From NCBI GenBank assembly GCA_964521025.1, contig CAZFPK010000078.1, positions 1-12,696 of the forward strand: a stretch of 12,696 bases of DNA, in the 5' to 3' direction. A program made the translations under genes and the position numbers. This DNA is from DRTC01 sp964521025. GTDB lineage: Bacteria; Cloacimonadota; Cloacimonadia; Cloacimonadales; TCS61. Every line of letters starts with the position of its first letter. The first letter of the stretch is position 1. The notes beneath the pieces were generated by a model. It searched no databases and had not been told where the DNA came from. It saw nothing but the letters and a program-made list of their open reading frames with translations. Positions 1 through 7,935 of the stretch are shown here, piece by piece.

Positions 1-68
1 AATTTCAGGATATTAAATAAATGCTATTTACCCATTTAAAACTAAAAAGAGCCTTCTTTATAAGAAAT

Positions 69-100
69 AAAACTGCTTGCCTTCACACAAGCAGTTTTTT
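69..100. terminator. Strong intrinsic terminator, probably bidirectional
   Basis: A perfect 11-bp inverted repeat (AAAACTGCTTG at 69-79, CAAGCAGTTTT at 88-98) encloses an 8-base loop and is followed on the plus strand by a T run (95-100). On the minus strand the same stem is followed by TTTTATTT, so it could also end transcription of the long minus-strand gene whose stop is at 243. The better T run serves a plus-strand gene that would lie left of the window. The reading frame ending in TAA at 18-20 could be its last codons, but five codons are too few to judge. Confidence 0.8.
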
Positions 101-207
101 GTGAATTTAGTATTTGAACTACCGGAATTAAACCGACTCGATATTTTCTTGATCAAATCTTAATCACGACATTTCTGTCTCCGATATTTGCATTCATTTT
201 CCTGATA

Positions 208-235
208 ATCTTTATGATGTGGACATCATAAAGAT
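208..235 (-). terminator. Perfect stem-loop just past gene 1 stop
   Basis: ATCTTTATGATG (208-219) and CATCATAAAGAT (224-235) form a perfect 12-bp stem with a 4-base loop, seven bases downstream of the gene 1 stop codon (243-245, minus strand). No T run follows on either strand, so it is not a textbook intrinsic terminator. It could be a 3' stabilising or processing hairpin that works with the stronger hairpin at 69-100. The structure is seen directly; the role is inferred. Confidence 0.5.
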
Positions 236-242
236 AATTTAT

Positions 243-3200
243 CTATCTCTCCGTACGAGGAGCATCTCTTTCAGCAGTAACACGATAAAACCTATTATCC
301 CCCTGAATTTGATCGATGAACATCGGTTCCATAGTAGTTCCGACAAAATGCAGTTCATCGAGAGGAAATTCGGGATTCAAACCACGATAAACTTTAAATC
401 TATTTATTCCGATCGGGTAACTCCAATGCAACTCGATAGAATCTTCATCTCTTTCACCCGGAATTATTGAAATTTCCAAATCTGAAATTACCGGAAGCGG
501 CTGCCAGTTAATAATCTCCGGTGGCGGAATATTGTTTTCATCAGATTCCGGAATTTGATCACCTCTGTCGATCTGGAAATAAGTGTGCCATTCGATGGGA
601 ATTTCCGACCAGATGTTGTCGAAAACAATAAATAAAGAATCTCCGGCTGCCAGACTGTCAATTTGTATCGTTCTGTCTCCTTGCTGCTGCTGTTCCGGAG
701 GATCATCCAGATTAAAATACATATCGACGAAAAATGTATCCCACACATCTTCATTACCGATATTCTTGATTTTCAATTCGATATCGATCACATCACAAGC
801 ATAATAGGAGTGCCTGACTCCCGGAAAAATAATGGCCGCTATGACTAAATTACATCTTGGAGTCGAAGTTCCCCAATGGATTCGGGCATAAGGATCGTTT
901 TCGAATGGATCTCCGGCAAAACTTCCGCTATAGCCGGTAAAAGTGACATCTCCGGTATCATAACTTTTTCCGACATTAAAAGTACCACCGGTTGTTGGGA
1001 AACAAACCCCATCAGCGGTGAATGTCTCCGCATTATCGATTTGAAGCAAAGTTCCACCAGTTTCTCCATTTTGGAAAGTGCAGTGATAGAAAGGATTGGA
1101 ACCTCCGACAACACCATCGGTTTCGATCCAGACACCACTCGTTGACATATATTCAAAAATCGTGTGTTCCGCGTCGAGGATACCACCGTCTTCCACATAA
1201 AAATTGTAATAAGACGGAGTAGTAATGCAGGTTATTGTTGCTTCGTTTCCGCTCGTACCTTTTGTTTCCAATGTTCCGCCTGAATCAACTGTCAGATCGT
1301 ATCCTCCTCCAATATACAAACATTCATTGTCTTCGATGGAAAGAGTTCCGCCGAGGACATCGACACAAGCATCGCAATAATAGGAATTTCCATTCAAATC
1401 GAGTGTACCGCTGTTTACTCTCAAATATCCGCCGCTGTGAGGATTCATATCGGAGAGGAGAGAAACAGTCGAGCCTGCTGTCACATCGATCCAAACATTA
1501 TTAAAGATATTCGCAGTTGGAATAACTTCGACAGTCTGGTCTGAAGTTCCGGAAAAAGAGATGCTTCCGACATTATCAGTCCAGACAGCATTCGTATCGA
1601 TCAAGACATCTCCCTGGAAATAATGAGTTAACCCGGAGACATCATAATGCCAGTTTCCATCTATGACCAGGTCATTCAAAACTCCGATGCTGCTGCCAGG
1701 TCGGAAATCGCCGCTCGATTTTTCGATATTCAGGTCATAAAACTCTTCTTGAGGACAGTTTGTCGTTACAACCTGGTACGCACCTCCATCAAAAGTAACA
1801 GTCGAAGTTCCCGGATTAAAACCGTAGAATTCATCATACCCTGTATTATCGTTTGTCCAATCATCTTTGACAGAGATATTCAAACCTGTATCATCGCAGG
1901 CATTCAGACCGGCTCCGCCGGCAATTGTCAGGCAATTCCCAATAAACAAAGTTGAGTAATCATTCATTTCGAGTGAGCCATTCGATATATCCAGATCAGA
2001 TGTAGTTCTAACAGTCAGCGAGTCCGAAATCACAACGCCATGACTAACAGTTGTGGATTTATCTATTTCTAAATGTTTAAATGTTTCGTCGGAATAGAAA
2101 TATGAAGTGCTGCTTCCGTCAAAGACAACGGTCCCTGTTCCTTCGACAAATGTTAAGTCATTGTAATAATTATACCAGTCTCCGGTAACATACATTTCAT
2201 TCGGAGCAAAGAAAATCCCATTATCGATGGAAAAATCGCCATCTATATTCAGGTCGCAGTCGGAGATAACATTATTGGATCTGGTCACATCTCTGTCATT
2301 TTCCTTTTCTTCCTGGTTGGAAAATGCTGTGCCCTGATTTGAACGGGTAGATGCTAAATCCTTATCGATAGTTAAATTGAAGAAATTTTCAGCAGAACAA
2401 TCCGAGTAAATATATTGATCTTCCGCACCTTCGAATGTAACTGTCGAGGAAGTTCCGGGATGAAATCCTATTTCCGTATCATAAGTTGTATTTTCATTGT
2501 TCCAATCTCCCTCGATGATAATATTCAAGTTTGTATCCGAATTAGCATTCAAACCGGCATCGAGAGATATAGTCAGATCATCTCCGATATTCAAAGTTGA
2601 ATTACTGTTCATCTCCAGGGTTCCGTCCAGGATGTTCAAATCATTTTCGATGTTTACTGTAATTCCGGAATCTAATTCCAGAGCCTCATAGCCGGTGAAA
2701 GTTTTTTCGAGATTCAGATGATAGAAAGTTTCATCCGTGTTTATATCTGCTTCTTCTTCCCCGATAAAATTAACATCGCTGTATCGTTCATCAAATCCGG
2801 TATCGCCAATATTATTGGTCCAATCTCCACCGATATCGATATCATAACTGCCGGTATCGAGTCCTCCTGATTCTAATAACAAATCACCCTCGATCGTGAT
2901 ATTGTAGGAAAGAACACACAAATCAGTGGTATTAATGGTGAGATCATGAAAATAATCCCAGGAATCAGAGTCGATCGTCTTGGAAGTTCCGGTTAAGACA
3001 AATGTTCCTTCATCAAAATAGTAATGACCGTTATTGGTGAAATCACCGGTAAGCACGATCGGATAATCGGAATCACTGTTAAAAGATGCAGTGGAATTTA
3101 TTTGCAGATCACCCTCGATGAGCAAAGAATCGAGAGAAGTATGATAAAAATTCACTTCTGCACTCGATTTTTCGATCGTTACATTGTTGAAACCACAATC

Positions 3201-5792
3201 GCCCATAAAACAAAGGATTTTTGTATCTTCGCTACCGGTAAAAGTTACAGTTCCATTTTCTAATAGTGCATCAGATCCTGTTCCAAATCTCCAATCTCCT
3301 TCGATATTAATATTTGCATCTGCAGAAATATTTGCTGTGGAACTGTATCCCCAATCCAAATCTTCGTAAACATTCAAAACACCGGAGGTATTGTTCATTC
3401 GTAATGCACCATCTATATCCATATCTCTCATGACATCGAGAGTTTTTGCAGCAATTAAAAGGTCTGCTCCGGATTCGAGTTCGAGATCATTGCATTCCGC
3501 ATCATTCGTGTATATTTTCGGACTGTAAGGAGTTCCGGAAGGAATGTAAGCATTTGTATATTCGGTCGGAACAGCAGCATTGCTCCAATTATTCGGATTA
3601 TGCCAGTTCACGGAAACATCTCCTTCCCAGGTATTGGTGGGAATGATCTTGATAAAAAAATCTGCTGTGTTGTTATCGTTTGCCCAAATACACAGTCCGT
3701 ATAAATCATTTGAGGTAGCAGTATAAGTAAAAGATTCATCGACTCCGCTGCCGGAATTGATGGAACGGGCTAGATAATCATTGCGGTTGCCGTAATAAGC
3801 AGAACCGGAAGAACCGAAAAGAGCAAAATCGAGGTCTGCAGTTCCTGCATCATATTCGAGGATAAATTCATAATCTCCTGCATCAAGTTGGATATCACGC
3901 ATTTCCACAACATCTTCTGCTGGCCAGGAAAGTGAATTACTGCCCATCGATAAGGTTTCGCCAAATCCTTCGAATTCCAGATCTTTGTCGGAAGTATAAT
4001 AATTCTCCGTAGAAATCCAGGTTTTTATTCCTCGCCATTGACTGGGAGAATGGTTTCCGTCCATCACTATGAAATCCACATTATAAGAAGTTTCTGATGA
4101 TTCGAGTTCGGTGCTGAAACATTCATCGGAATACATTTTAATATCCCAATCCTGATAATCCGGATTTGCTCTGATCCCAACTGCGCACCAACTACTGAAA
4201 GTGTGCCAGAATTTGTAAAAACCTTCATCTTCGGCATCATATACTACTTCGGTACCAATAATACTACTGGGGCGAACGATAAAATTTCCAAAACTGGCAT
4301 CGCAACCTGCTAATGTTCCCGAATCATATATTCTTGTCATAATACGACAGCCTTCGGAATCCATTGTCGAAGGTATGGTCCAAGGGTGTGATCCGTCATT
4401 ATCAGTTCCTGTCGCAACTGCAGTCCAGGTTCCATCGACACCTTCATCTGTCGAAACAAAAATATTCACATAAGAACCTGGAGAAGAGTCGCTGTCCCAG
4501 GTGATATCATAACTACAACCGGCTATATATTCTTCTCCATCTCCATCATGGTTATATCCTGTATCTCCTAATGGAGAAGTCAGATTTATTGCCAGACCGG
4601 AAGAACCACCTGGAATAACTTCTATAAAACCAGTCAGGACCGATTTATCACGATAAACGAGTGATGAATTAAGAGTATTGTGAAGGATTACCTCACCGTT
4701 GGAGGAATTATATCCAATACAACACATTCCATGATTTGGTCTGATTGTTAATACAGGTCTATCTGAATCAATTTCAGCTTCGATTAATGAGAAAAGAGCA
4801 TCCGTATCCGATGCTGTAATATGAGATGCTGAAAAATTATAACCGTTTATAGTATTTGCAACTTCTTCAATTCCAGGAGATAAATCTGAAATTTGTGTGC
4901 TGCCTGATGAATCTGTTCCCATTGCATCTGCCAGTTCTTCCAGCAGATTTGGAACTTGATAATCCCATTCATTTTGGATATCATCATATCTTGTAAAGTG
5001 ATAATCTACTAACTTTGCATAATTGTTAGTTGTGTTAATTGAATTGTAATCCCACCAGGCAAGAACCATCGAAGCAGCAGTTGGACCACAACCATAACTC
5101 CAATCATAGAAAGGACAAAGTTCATAATTAGAAATAAATGTGTCTGACCTTGATGTAATCATCCGTCCATTTATAAAATCATTCCACTCATTACTATAAT
5201 CCTTCGTTTCGCAAAAAAATTCTGATGACGATTTTAATTCTGTAAATTCACTAACCGATATTACTTTTTCTACAGGATTTAGACAAATGTAAATTTCGGA
5301 ATAACCATTACTCATTGAATACCAGATATTTTCATAATCCAGATAATATGCTTTATTGAAATGATAGTTGTTACCAAGATCCTTCTTTGCTAACTCCTGC
5401 ATTCTAAAACCTAAAGCATATTCTGGGGAAAGACATTTCGAATGTTCCAAGATAACAGGCATATTCGTCCTGGCACTGATGAGAAGTTGTCCGTATTCAT
5501 CGACTCCCCATTGTGAATCTCTTTTTCCCTCAATTTTCATCTGTTTACATTCTTCAATCAAATTCTGTTTACCAGGAAAATTTTTCCCAAGTGCATAATT
5601 GAACCGGTAAGCAACGATCTCCTCGTCAGTTGAATAATACGGAATTGCTTCTGCCGGAGAGACATTTCCCCATATAAATTCCGCATTTCTATCGGCAATC
5701 TGCTGGAGTTTATCCAATCCGACAATTTCATATTCAGCTGCTAAAACTGAAAATGTAATTACTAATGACAATAACATGATTTTTTTTAACAT
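243..5792 (-). CDS. Secreted C39-like cysteine peptidase fused to a long beta-solenoid, CARDB and Fn3 domains
   Basis: This 1849-residue protein starts with a signal peptide (MLKKIMLLSLVITFSVLAA, cleavage near residue 19). Residues 20-225 look like a prodomain. A C39-like papain-fold peptidase follows (about 225-395), with the nucleophile in GCGPTAASMVLAWWD (Cys235), the histidine in NHGMCCIGY (His354) and a likely third residue at Asn372. Next are a Kre9/Knh1-like beta-sandwich (402-490), a prepeptidase-like module (632-717), a WxNPNNWSN...P module (721-797), a beta-solenoid of about seven TVTFxG...FxxLxIxK units (763-1637), CARDB (1645-1755) and Fn3 (1766-1842). I chose the ATG at 5792 because GGAGGA sits 5 bases upstream and the signal peptide begins there; the frame stays open to an ATG at 5861 without an SD or hydrophobic start. 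No type IX-like C-terminal sorting domain is visible. The likely role is a surface or secreted peptidase-adhesin. The peptidase fold is well supported; the substrate is unknown. Confidence 0.85.
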   Translation of the reverse strand: MLKKIMLLSLVITFSVLAAEYEIVGLDKLQQIADRNAEFIWGNVSPAEAIPYYSTDEEIVAYRFNYALGKNFPGKQNLIEECKQMKIEGKRDSQWGVDEYGQLLISARTNMPVILEHSKCLSPEYALGFRMQELAKKDLGNNYHFNKAYYLDYENIWYSMSNGYSEIYICLNPVEKVISVSEFTELKSSSEFFCETKDYSNEWNDFINGRMITSRSDTFISNYELCPFYDWSYGCGPTAASMVLAWWDYNSINTTNNYAKLVDYHFTRYDDIQNEWDYQVPNLLEELADAMGTDSSGSTQISDLSPGIEEVANTINGYNFSASHITASDTDALFSLIEAEIDSDRPVLTIRPNHGMCCIGYNSSNGEVILHNTLNSSLVYRDKSVLTGFIEVIPGGSSGLAINLTSPLGDTGYNHDGDGEEYIAGCSYDITWDSDSSPGSYVNIFVSTDEGVDGTWTAVATGTDNDGSHPWTIPSTMDSEGCRIMTRIYDSGTLAGCDASFGNFIVRPSSIIGTEVVYDAEDEGFYKFWHTFSSWCAVGIRANPDYQDWDIKMYSDECFSTELESSETSYNVDFIVMDGNHSPSQWRGIKTWISTENYYTSDKDLEFEGFGETLSMGSNSLSWPAEDVVEMRDIQLDAGDYEFILEYDAGTADLDFALFGSSGSAYYGNRNDYLARSINSGSGVDESFTYTATSNDLYGLCIWANDNNTADFFIKIIPTNTWEGDVSVNWHNPNNWSNAAVPTEYTNAYIPSGTPYSPKIYTNDAECNDLELESGADLLIAAKTLDVMRDMDIDGALRMNNTSGVLNVYEDLDWGYSSTANISADANINIEGDWRFGTGSDALLENGTVTFTGSEDTKILCFMGDCGFNNVTIEKSSAEVNFYHTSLDSLLIEGDLQINSTASFNSDSDYPIVLTGDFTNNGHYYFDEGTFVLTGTSKTIDSDSWDYFHDLTINTTDLCVLSYNITIEGDLLLESGGLDTGSYDIDIGGDWTNNIGDTGFDERYSDVNFIGEEEADINTDETFYHLNLEKTFTGYEALELDSGITVNIENDLNILDGTLEMNSNSTLNIGDDLTISLDAGLNANSDTNLNIIIEGDWNNENTTYDTEIGFHPGTSSTVTFEGAEDQYIYSDCSAENFFNLTIDKDLASTRSNQGTAFSNQEEKENDRDVTRSNNVISDCDLNIDGDFSIDNGIFFAPNEMYVTGDWYNYYNDLTFVEGTGTVVFDGSSTSYFYSDETFKHLEIDKSTTVSHGVVISDSLTVRTTSDLDISNGSLEMNDYSTLFIGNCLTIAGGAGLNACDDTGLNISVKDDWTNDNTGYDEFYGFNPGTSTVTFDGGAYQVVTTNCPQEEFYDLNIEKSSGDFRPGSSIGVLNDLVIDGNWHYDVSGLTHYFQGDVLIDTNAVWTDNVGSISFSGTSDQTVEVIPTANIFNNVWIDVTAGSTVSLLSDMNPHSGGYLRVNSGTLDLNGNSYYCDACVDVLGGTLSIEDNECLYIGGGYDLTVDSGGTLETKGTSGNEATITCITTPSYYNFYVEDGGILDAEHTIFEYMSTSGVWIETDGVVGGSNPFYHCTFQNGETGGTLLQIDNAETFTADGVCFPTTGGTFNVGKSYDTGDVTFTGYSGSFAGDPFENDPYARIHWGTSTPRCNLVIAAIIFPGVRHSYYACDVIDIELKIKNIGNEDVWDTFFVDMYFNLDDPPEQQQQGDRTIQIDSLAAGDSLFIVFDNIWSEIPIEWHTYFQIDRGDQIPESDENNIPPPEIINWQPLPVISDLEISIIPGERDEDSIELHWSYPIGINRFKVYRGLNPEFPLDELHFVGTTMEPMFIDQIQGDNRFYRVTAERDAPRTER
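1710..2198 (-). repeat. Beta-solenoid super-repeat, copy 2
   Basis: This encodes residues 1199-1361 of gene 1. It aligns end to end and at equal length (163 residues) with the copy at 2355-2843. Shared landmarks in order are GDW, a F-x-G turn, a FxxLxIxK strand, LEMN..STL.IG..LTI, AGLNA..DT.LNI, DW.N.NT.YD, GF.PGTS.VTF and the closing FxxLxIxK. The copies are clearly diverged at both protein and DNA level, so the duplication is old. Confidence 0.75.
2355..2843 (-). repeat. Beta-solenoid super-repeat, copy 1
   Basis: This encodes residues 984-1146 of gene 1 and is the partner of 1710-2198, at a fixed offset of 215 residues (645 bases). Each copy contains two of the shorter solenoid units, so a two-unit block was duplicated. 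The copies are separated by a 52-residue segment that includes a charged linker (2271-2354). Cysteines and charges differ between copies, while the glycine turn positions and hydrophobic strand pattern are kept. Confidence 0.75.
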
Positions 5793-6198
5793 AAATTCCT
5801 CCAAAATAAATTTATCGGTTATTATTGCAATTGATATGCCATGTGTAATGAATCTACTCATTTGAGGTTTAATTTGAGAGAAATCGTCAAAATTCTTATT
5901 CTGCTGGATGGATCTGATGAAATTCTTTTGTTTTGAATTGATTCCTGCAATAATCAGGATTTTAGGATATTATCTTGATTTATGATAAATGATTTCTTAA
6001 AAGGAATTTACTAAAATAGAAGCAAAATAGTGCTTAAAATTCTTTATCTAATCGTTTATGCTGCAATCTTATAAAATAATAAAAAAACAGAAAATTGTAA
6101 AATCAGTTTTACGGAATTGTCTAATATAACTTACTAAATTCAGTTCAGGATAGTTTGAAATTGATCAAATCTTCAAAAAAAATGCCTGTTTATTTCAA
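5793..6198. other. Intergenic spacer with no gene
   Basis: This is AT-rich spacer between two minus-strand genes. It holds the leader and candidate promoter of gene 1 at its left end and the 3' flank of gene 2 at its right end. An A8 run at 6175-6182 is T8 on the gene 2 transcript, just past its stop, but no clear stem precedes it. Small dyads (for example ATTTAT-G-ATAAAT at 5978-5990 and GTAAAA-TCAG-TTTTAC at 6097-6112) are the kind expected by chance. I see no RNA gene or coding frame. Confidence 0.6.
5821..5848 (-). promoter_or_regulatory. Candidate sigma-70-type promoter of gene 1
   Basis: Reading the minus strand, TTACAC (5848-5843) and AATAAT (5826-5821) are separated by 16 bases, matching 4/6 and 5/6 of the TTGACA/TATAAT consensus. 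Transcription would start near 5814, giving a short leader with the GGAGGA ribosome site at 5802-5797 and the ATG at 5792. This placement also argues against the upstream ATG at 5861. In DNA this AT-rich such matches arise by chance. Confidence 0.3.
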
Positions 6199-7911
6199 TT
6201 AAACCATCAACGGAATTTCCAGGTAACTCCTGTATTTCAAATCGTGATAAAGAGTTATATGTGCAATACGAACATCCTTCCAGGATTCTTTCGCGACAAC
6301 TCCTCCGCTGTTGTAATTTTTCTGGATAAAAATCGAATTCGGTGATTTGATCAATAATCGCAAGCTGCTGTTTTTCCGGAGCAAACGAGAAAAAAAAGTG
6401 AATCCCGTGAATTCGAATTTATTGATTTCATCGCAGTTGATCAGCTTTTCCTTTTTCAAAGATTCTCGGTAACGAGCGCGCATAAAATCCTGTGTCAAAA
6501 AAACACTCGAACCATCCGGAAAGATCTCAAAAAGAGTTACTTCAAAATCCGTATCAGGAACATCGAGGGAAATCCAGGCAGTTAATTTTACATACCCGGT
6601 AATTTCCGTATCTTTCGCGAAGGGCTGACTTTGATAGATCAATCCATTTCCAAAGAGGTTTCGTATAAATCGCTGGTCAGTCAGGTAATTTTCAATTCTT
6701 TCTTTTTCCAGTTCAGCGGGTCTGGTATCGAGAGGATCGTAAACATATTTATCCGGTTGGGAATTTTCAGCGATATTTTTTGAAAGGTTTCCGGATTCGG
6801 TGATACTATTTGCATGACCTTTTTCCGAATCAAGATACAATTTTACCGTTTTATTGGAAATCGAATCCAGGTTTTTCGCATATTTCCATTTATTCGCTCC
6901 CATTAAATAGTAACAAACTTTATTCTTTAAAAATTCCGGTTTTTTCCCACTACTTAAAATCCAATCATACCAGTCTTTATGAAGTTTGTTCATATCGAGC
7001 ATACTGTTTGCAGCAAATTCCAATCCTCCAAATTCTTTTTTTGGGTTCCTGGTGCCGGCATGATCCCAGGGTCCGATGATCAAATAATGGTTGAAATTCC
7101 CCGCTGATGAATAATTTCTATGCATTTTATAATACTGCATTGCTCCTGGTTGATCAGCATCGTAATGCCCGGTTATGGTTAAAATCGGTATCTCGATTTC
7201 TTGATATTGTTCGGAAGTCAATGCTCTTGTTGACCAGAAATCATCCGGAAAAGGATGTTCGAGCCAGGTTTGAAAGTATGTCGAAGTATTACCAACGATT
7301 CGATCCAATTCTTTGAAAGGAAGATGGTTCAAATAAAGTTCCCGGAATTTTTCCCGCCAGAATTGCTGGTCTTTAAAAAGGTTCGTGTTTGGAGTTCTCC
7401 CGCTTGTCCAGGTCAGCCATTGCAAAATGTAGGGAAAGACAATATTCCTGTAAATGGGAAAGTCGATAGCCATGTGCGAGGATGCGACCGGAACGATCGT
7501 TTTCAGATGCAGGGGAAATTCTTTCATGGTCATCCATTGATTGAATCCGCAATAAGAACCTCCGAACATTCCGACTGAACCATTACACCAGGATCGAGCT
7601 GCCAGCCATTGGATCATATCAAATCCGTCTTTTCCTTCATCGCTGTTCGGGATGAAATTTCCTTCAGAATTTCCTCTGCCGCGGCAATCGACAATAACAA
7701 AAGCATAACCGTTTTGAGCAAAATACATCGCCTGTGAATGAAATGTGTCGGCAATGTAGGGAGTCATCGTAAAGATCACAGGAACCGGTTTTTCTTGTTT
7801 TGGCTTGTAGATTGTTGCATTAAGCGAAATACCGTCCCGCATTGGGATTTTGATTCCCCAGAGAAAATCGGTCGGGACATTTATTTTTTCATTTTTTTTT
7901 TCGCAATTCAT
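6199..7911 (-). CDS. CocE/NonD family alpha/beta hydrolase (X-Pro dipeptidyl-peptidase S15-like)
   Basis: This 570-residue protein has the full layout of the CocE/NonD (peptidase S15-like) hydrolases. These cleave esters or acyl bonds, or in some members X-Pro dipeptides. Visible landmarks are the entry strand with R25-D26-G27, the oxyanion-type tyrosine in TPY (Tyr52), VDCRGRGNSEG (74-84), the nucleophile elbow GGSYCG with Ser119, the acid in TGHYDADQPG (Asp251) and the base in GPWDHAG (His284). The C-terminal part, from about residue 350, fits the jelly-roll domain typical of the family (for example the tail with SWKDVRIAHI). No signal peptide is present, so it is probably cytoplasmic. GGGAG lies 5 bases upstream of the ATG. 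It is the second gene of an operon, 24 bases after the MurU-AmgK-like gene. The fold and triad are secure; the substrate cannot be read from sequence. Confidence 0.9.
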   Translation of the reverse strand: MNCEKKNEKINVPTDFLWGIKIPMRDGISLNATIYKPKQEKPVPVIFTMTPYIADTFHSQAMYFAQNGYAFVIVDCRGRGNSEGNFIPNSDEGKDGFDMIQWLAARSWCNGSVGMFGGSYCGFNQWMTMKEFPLHLKTIVPVASSHMAIDFPIYRNIVFPYILQWLTWTSGRTPNTNLFKDQQFWREKFRELYLNHLPFKELDRIVGNTSTYFQTWLEHPFPDDFWSTRALTSEQYQEIEIPILTITGHYDADQPGAMQYYKMHRNYSSAGNFNHYLIIGPWDHAGTRNPKKEFGGLEFAANSMLDMNKLHKDWYDWILSSGKKPEFLKNKVCYYLMGANKWKYAKNLDSISNKTVKLYLDSEKGHANSITESGNLSKNIAENSQPDKYVYDPLDTRPAELEKERIENYLTDQRFIRNLFGNGLIYQSQPFAKDTEITGYVKLTAWISLDVPDTDFEVTLFEIFPDGSSVFLTQDFMRARYRESLKKEKLINCDEINKFEFTGFTFFSRLLRKNSSLRLLIKSPNSIFIQKNYNSGGVVAKESWKDVRIAHITLYHDLKYRSYLEIPLMV

Positions 7912-7935
7912 TTCGTCTCCCGTAATTTTGTATTA

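Noticed and set aside
1..20. Possible 3' end of a plus-strand gene ending FQDIK-stop
   Set aside because: Only five codons are visible. The downstream terminator makes it plausible but there is nothing to identify.
1647..2691. Plus-strand open frames opposite the solenoid region
   Set aside because: They mirror the repetitive minus-strand gene, have no SD and no recognisable protein features.
1303..3500. Direct repeats suggesting a CRISPR-like array
   Set aside because: The repeats are diverged, in frame and encode beta-solenoid units; there is no constant repeat with unique spacers.
5793..5861. Longer N-terminus of gene 1 starting at ATG 5861
   Set aside because: It lacks an SD, puts 23 unremarkable residues before a clear signal peptide, and lies upstream of the candidate promoter. 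ATG 5792 has GGAGGA at good spacing.
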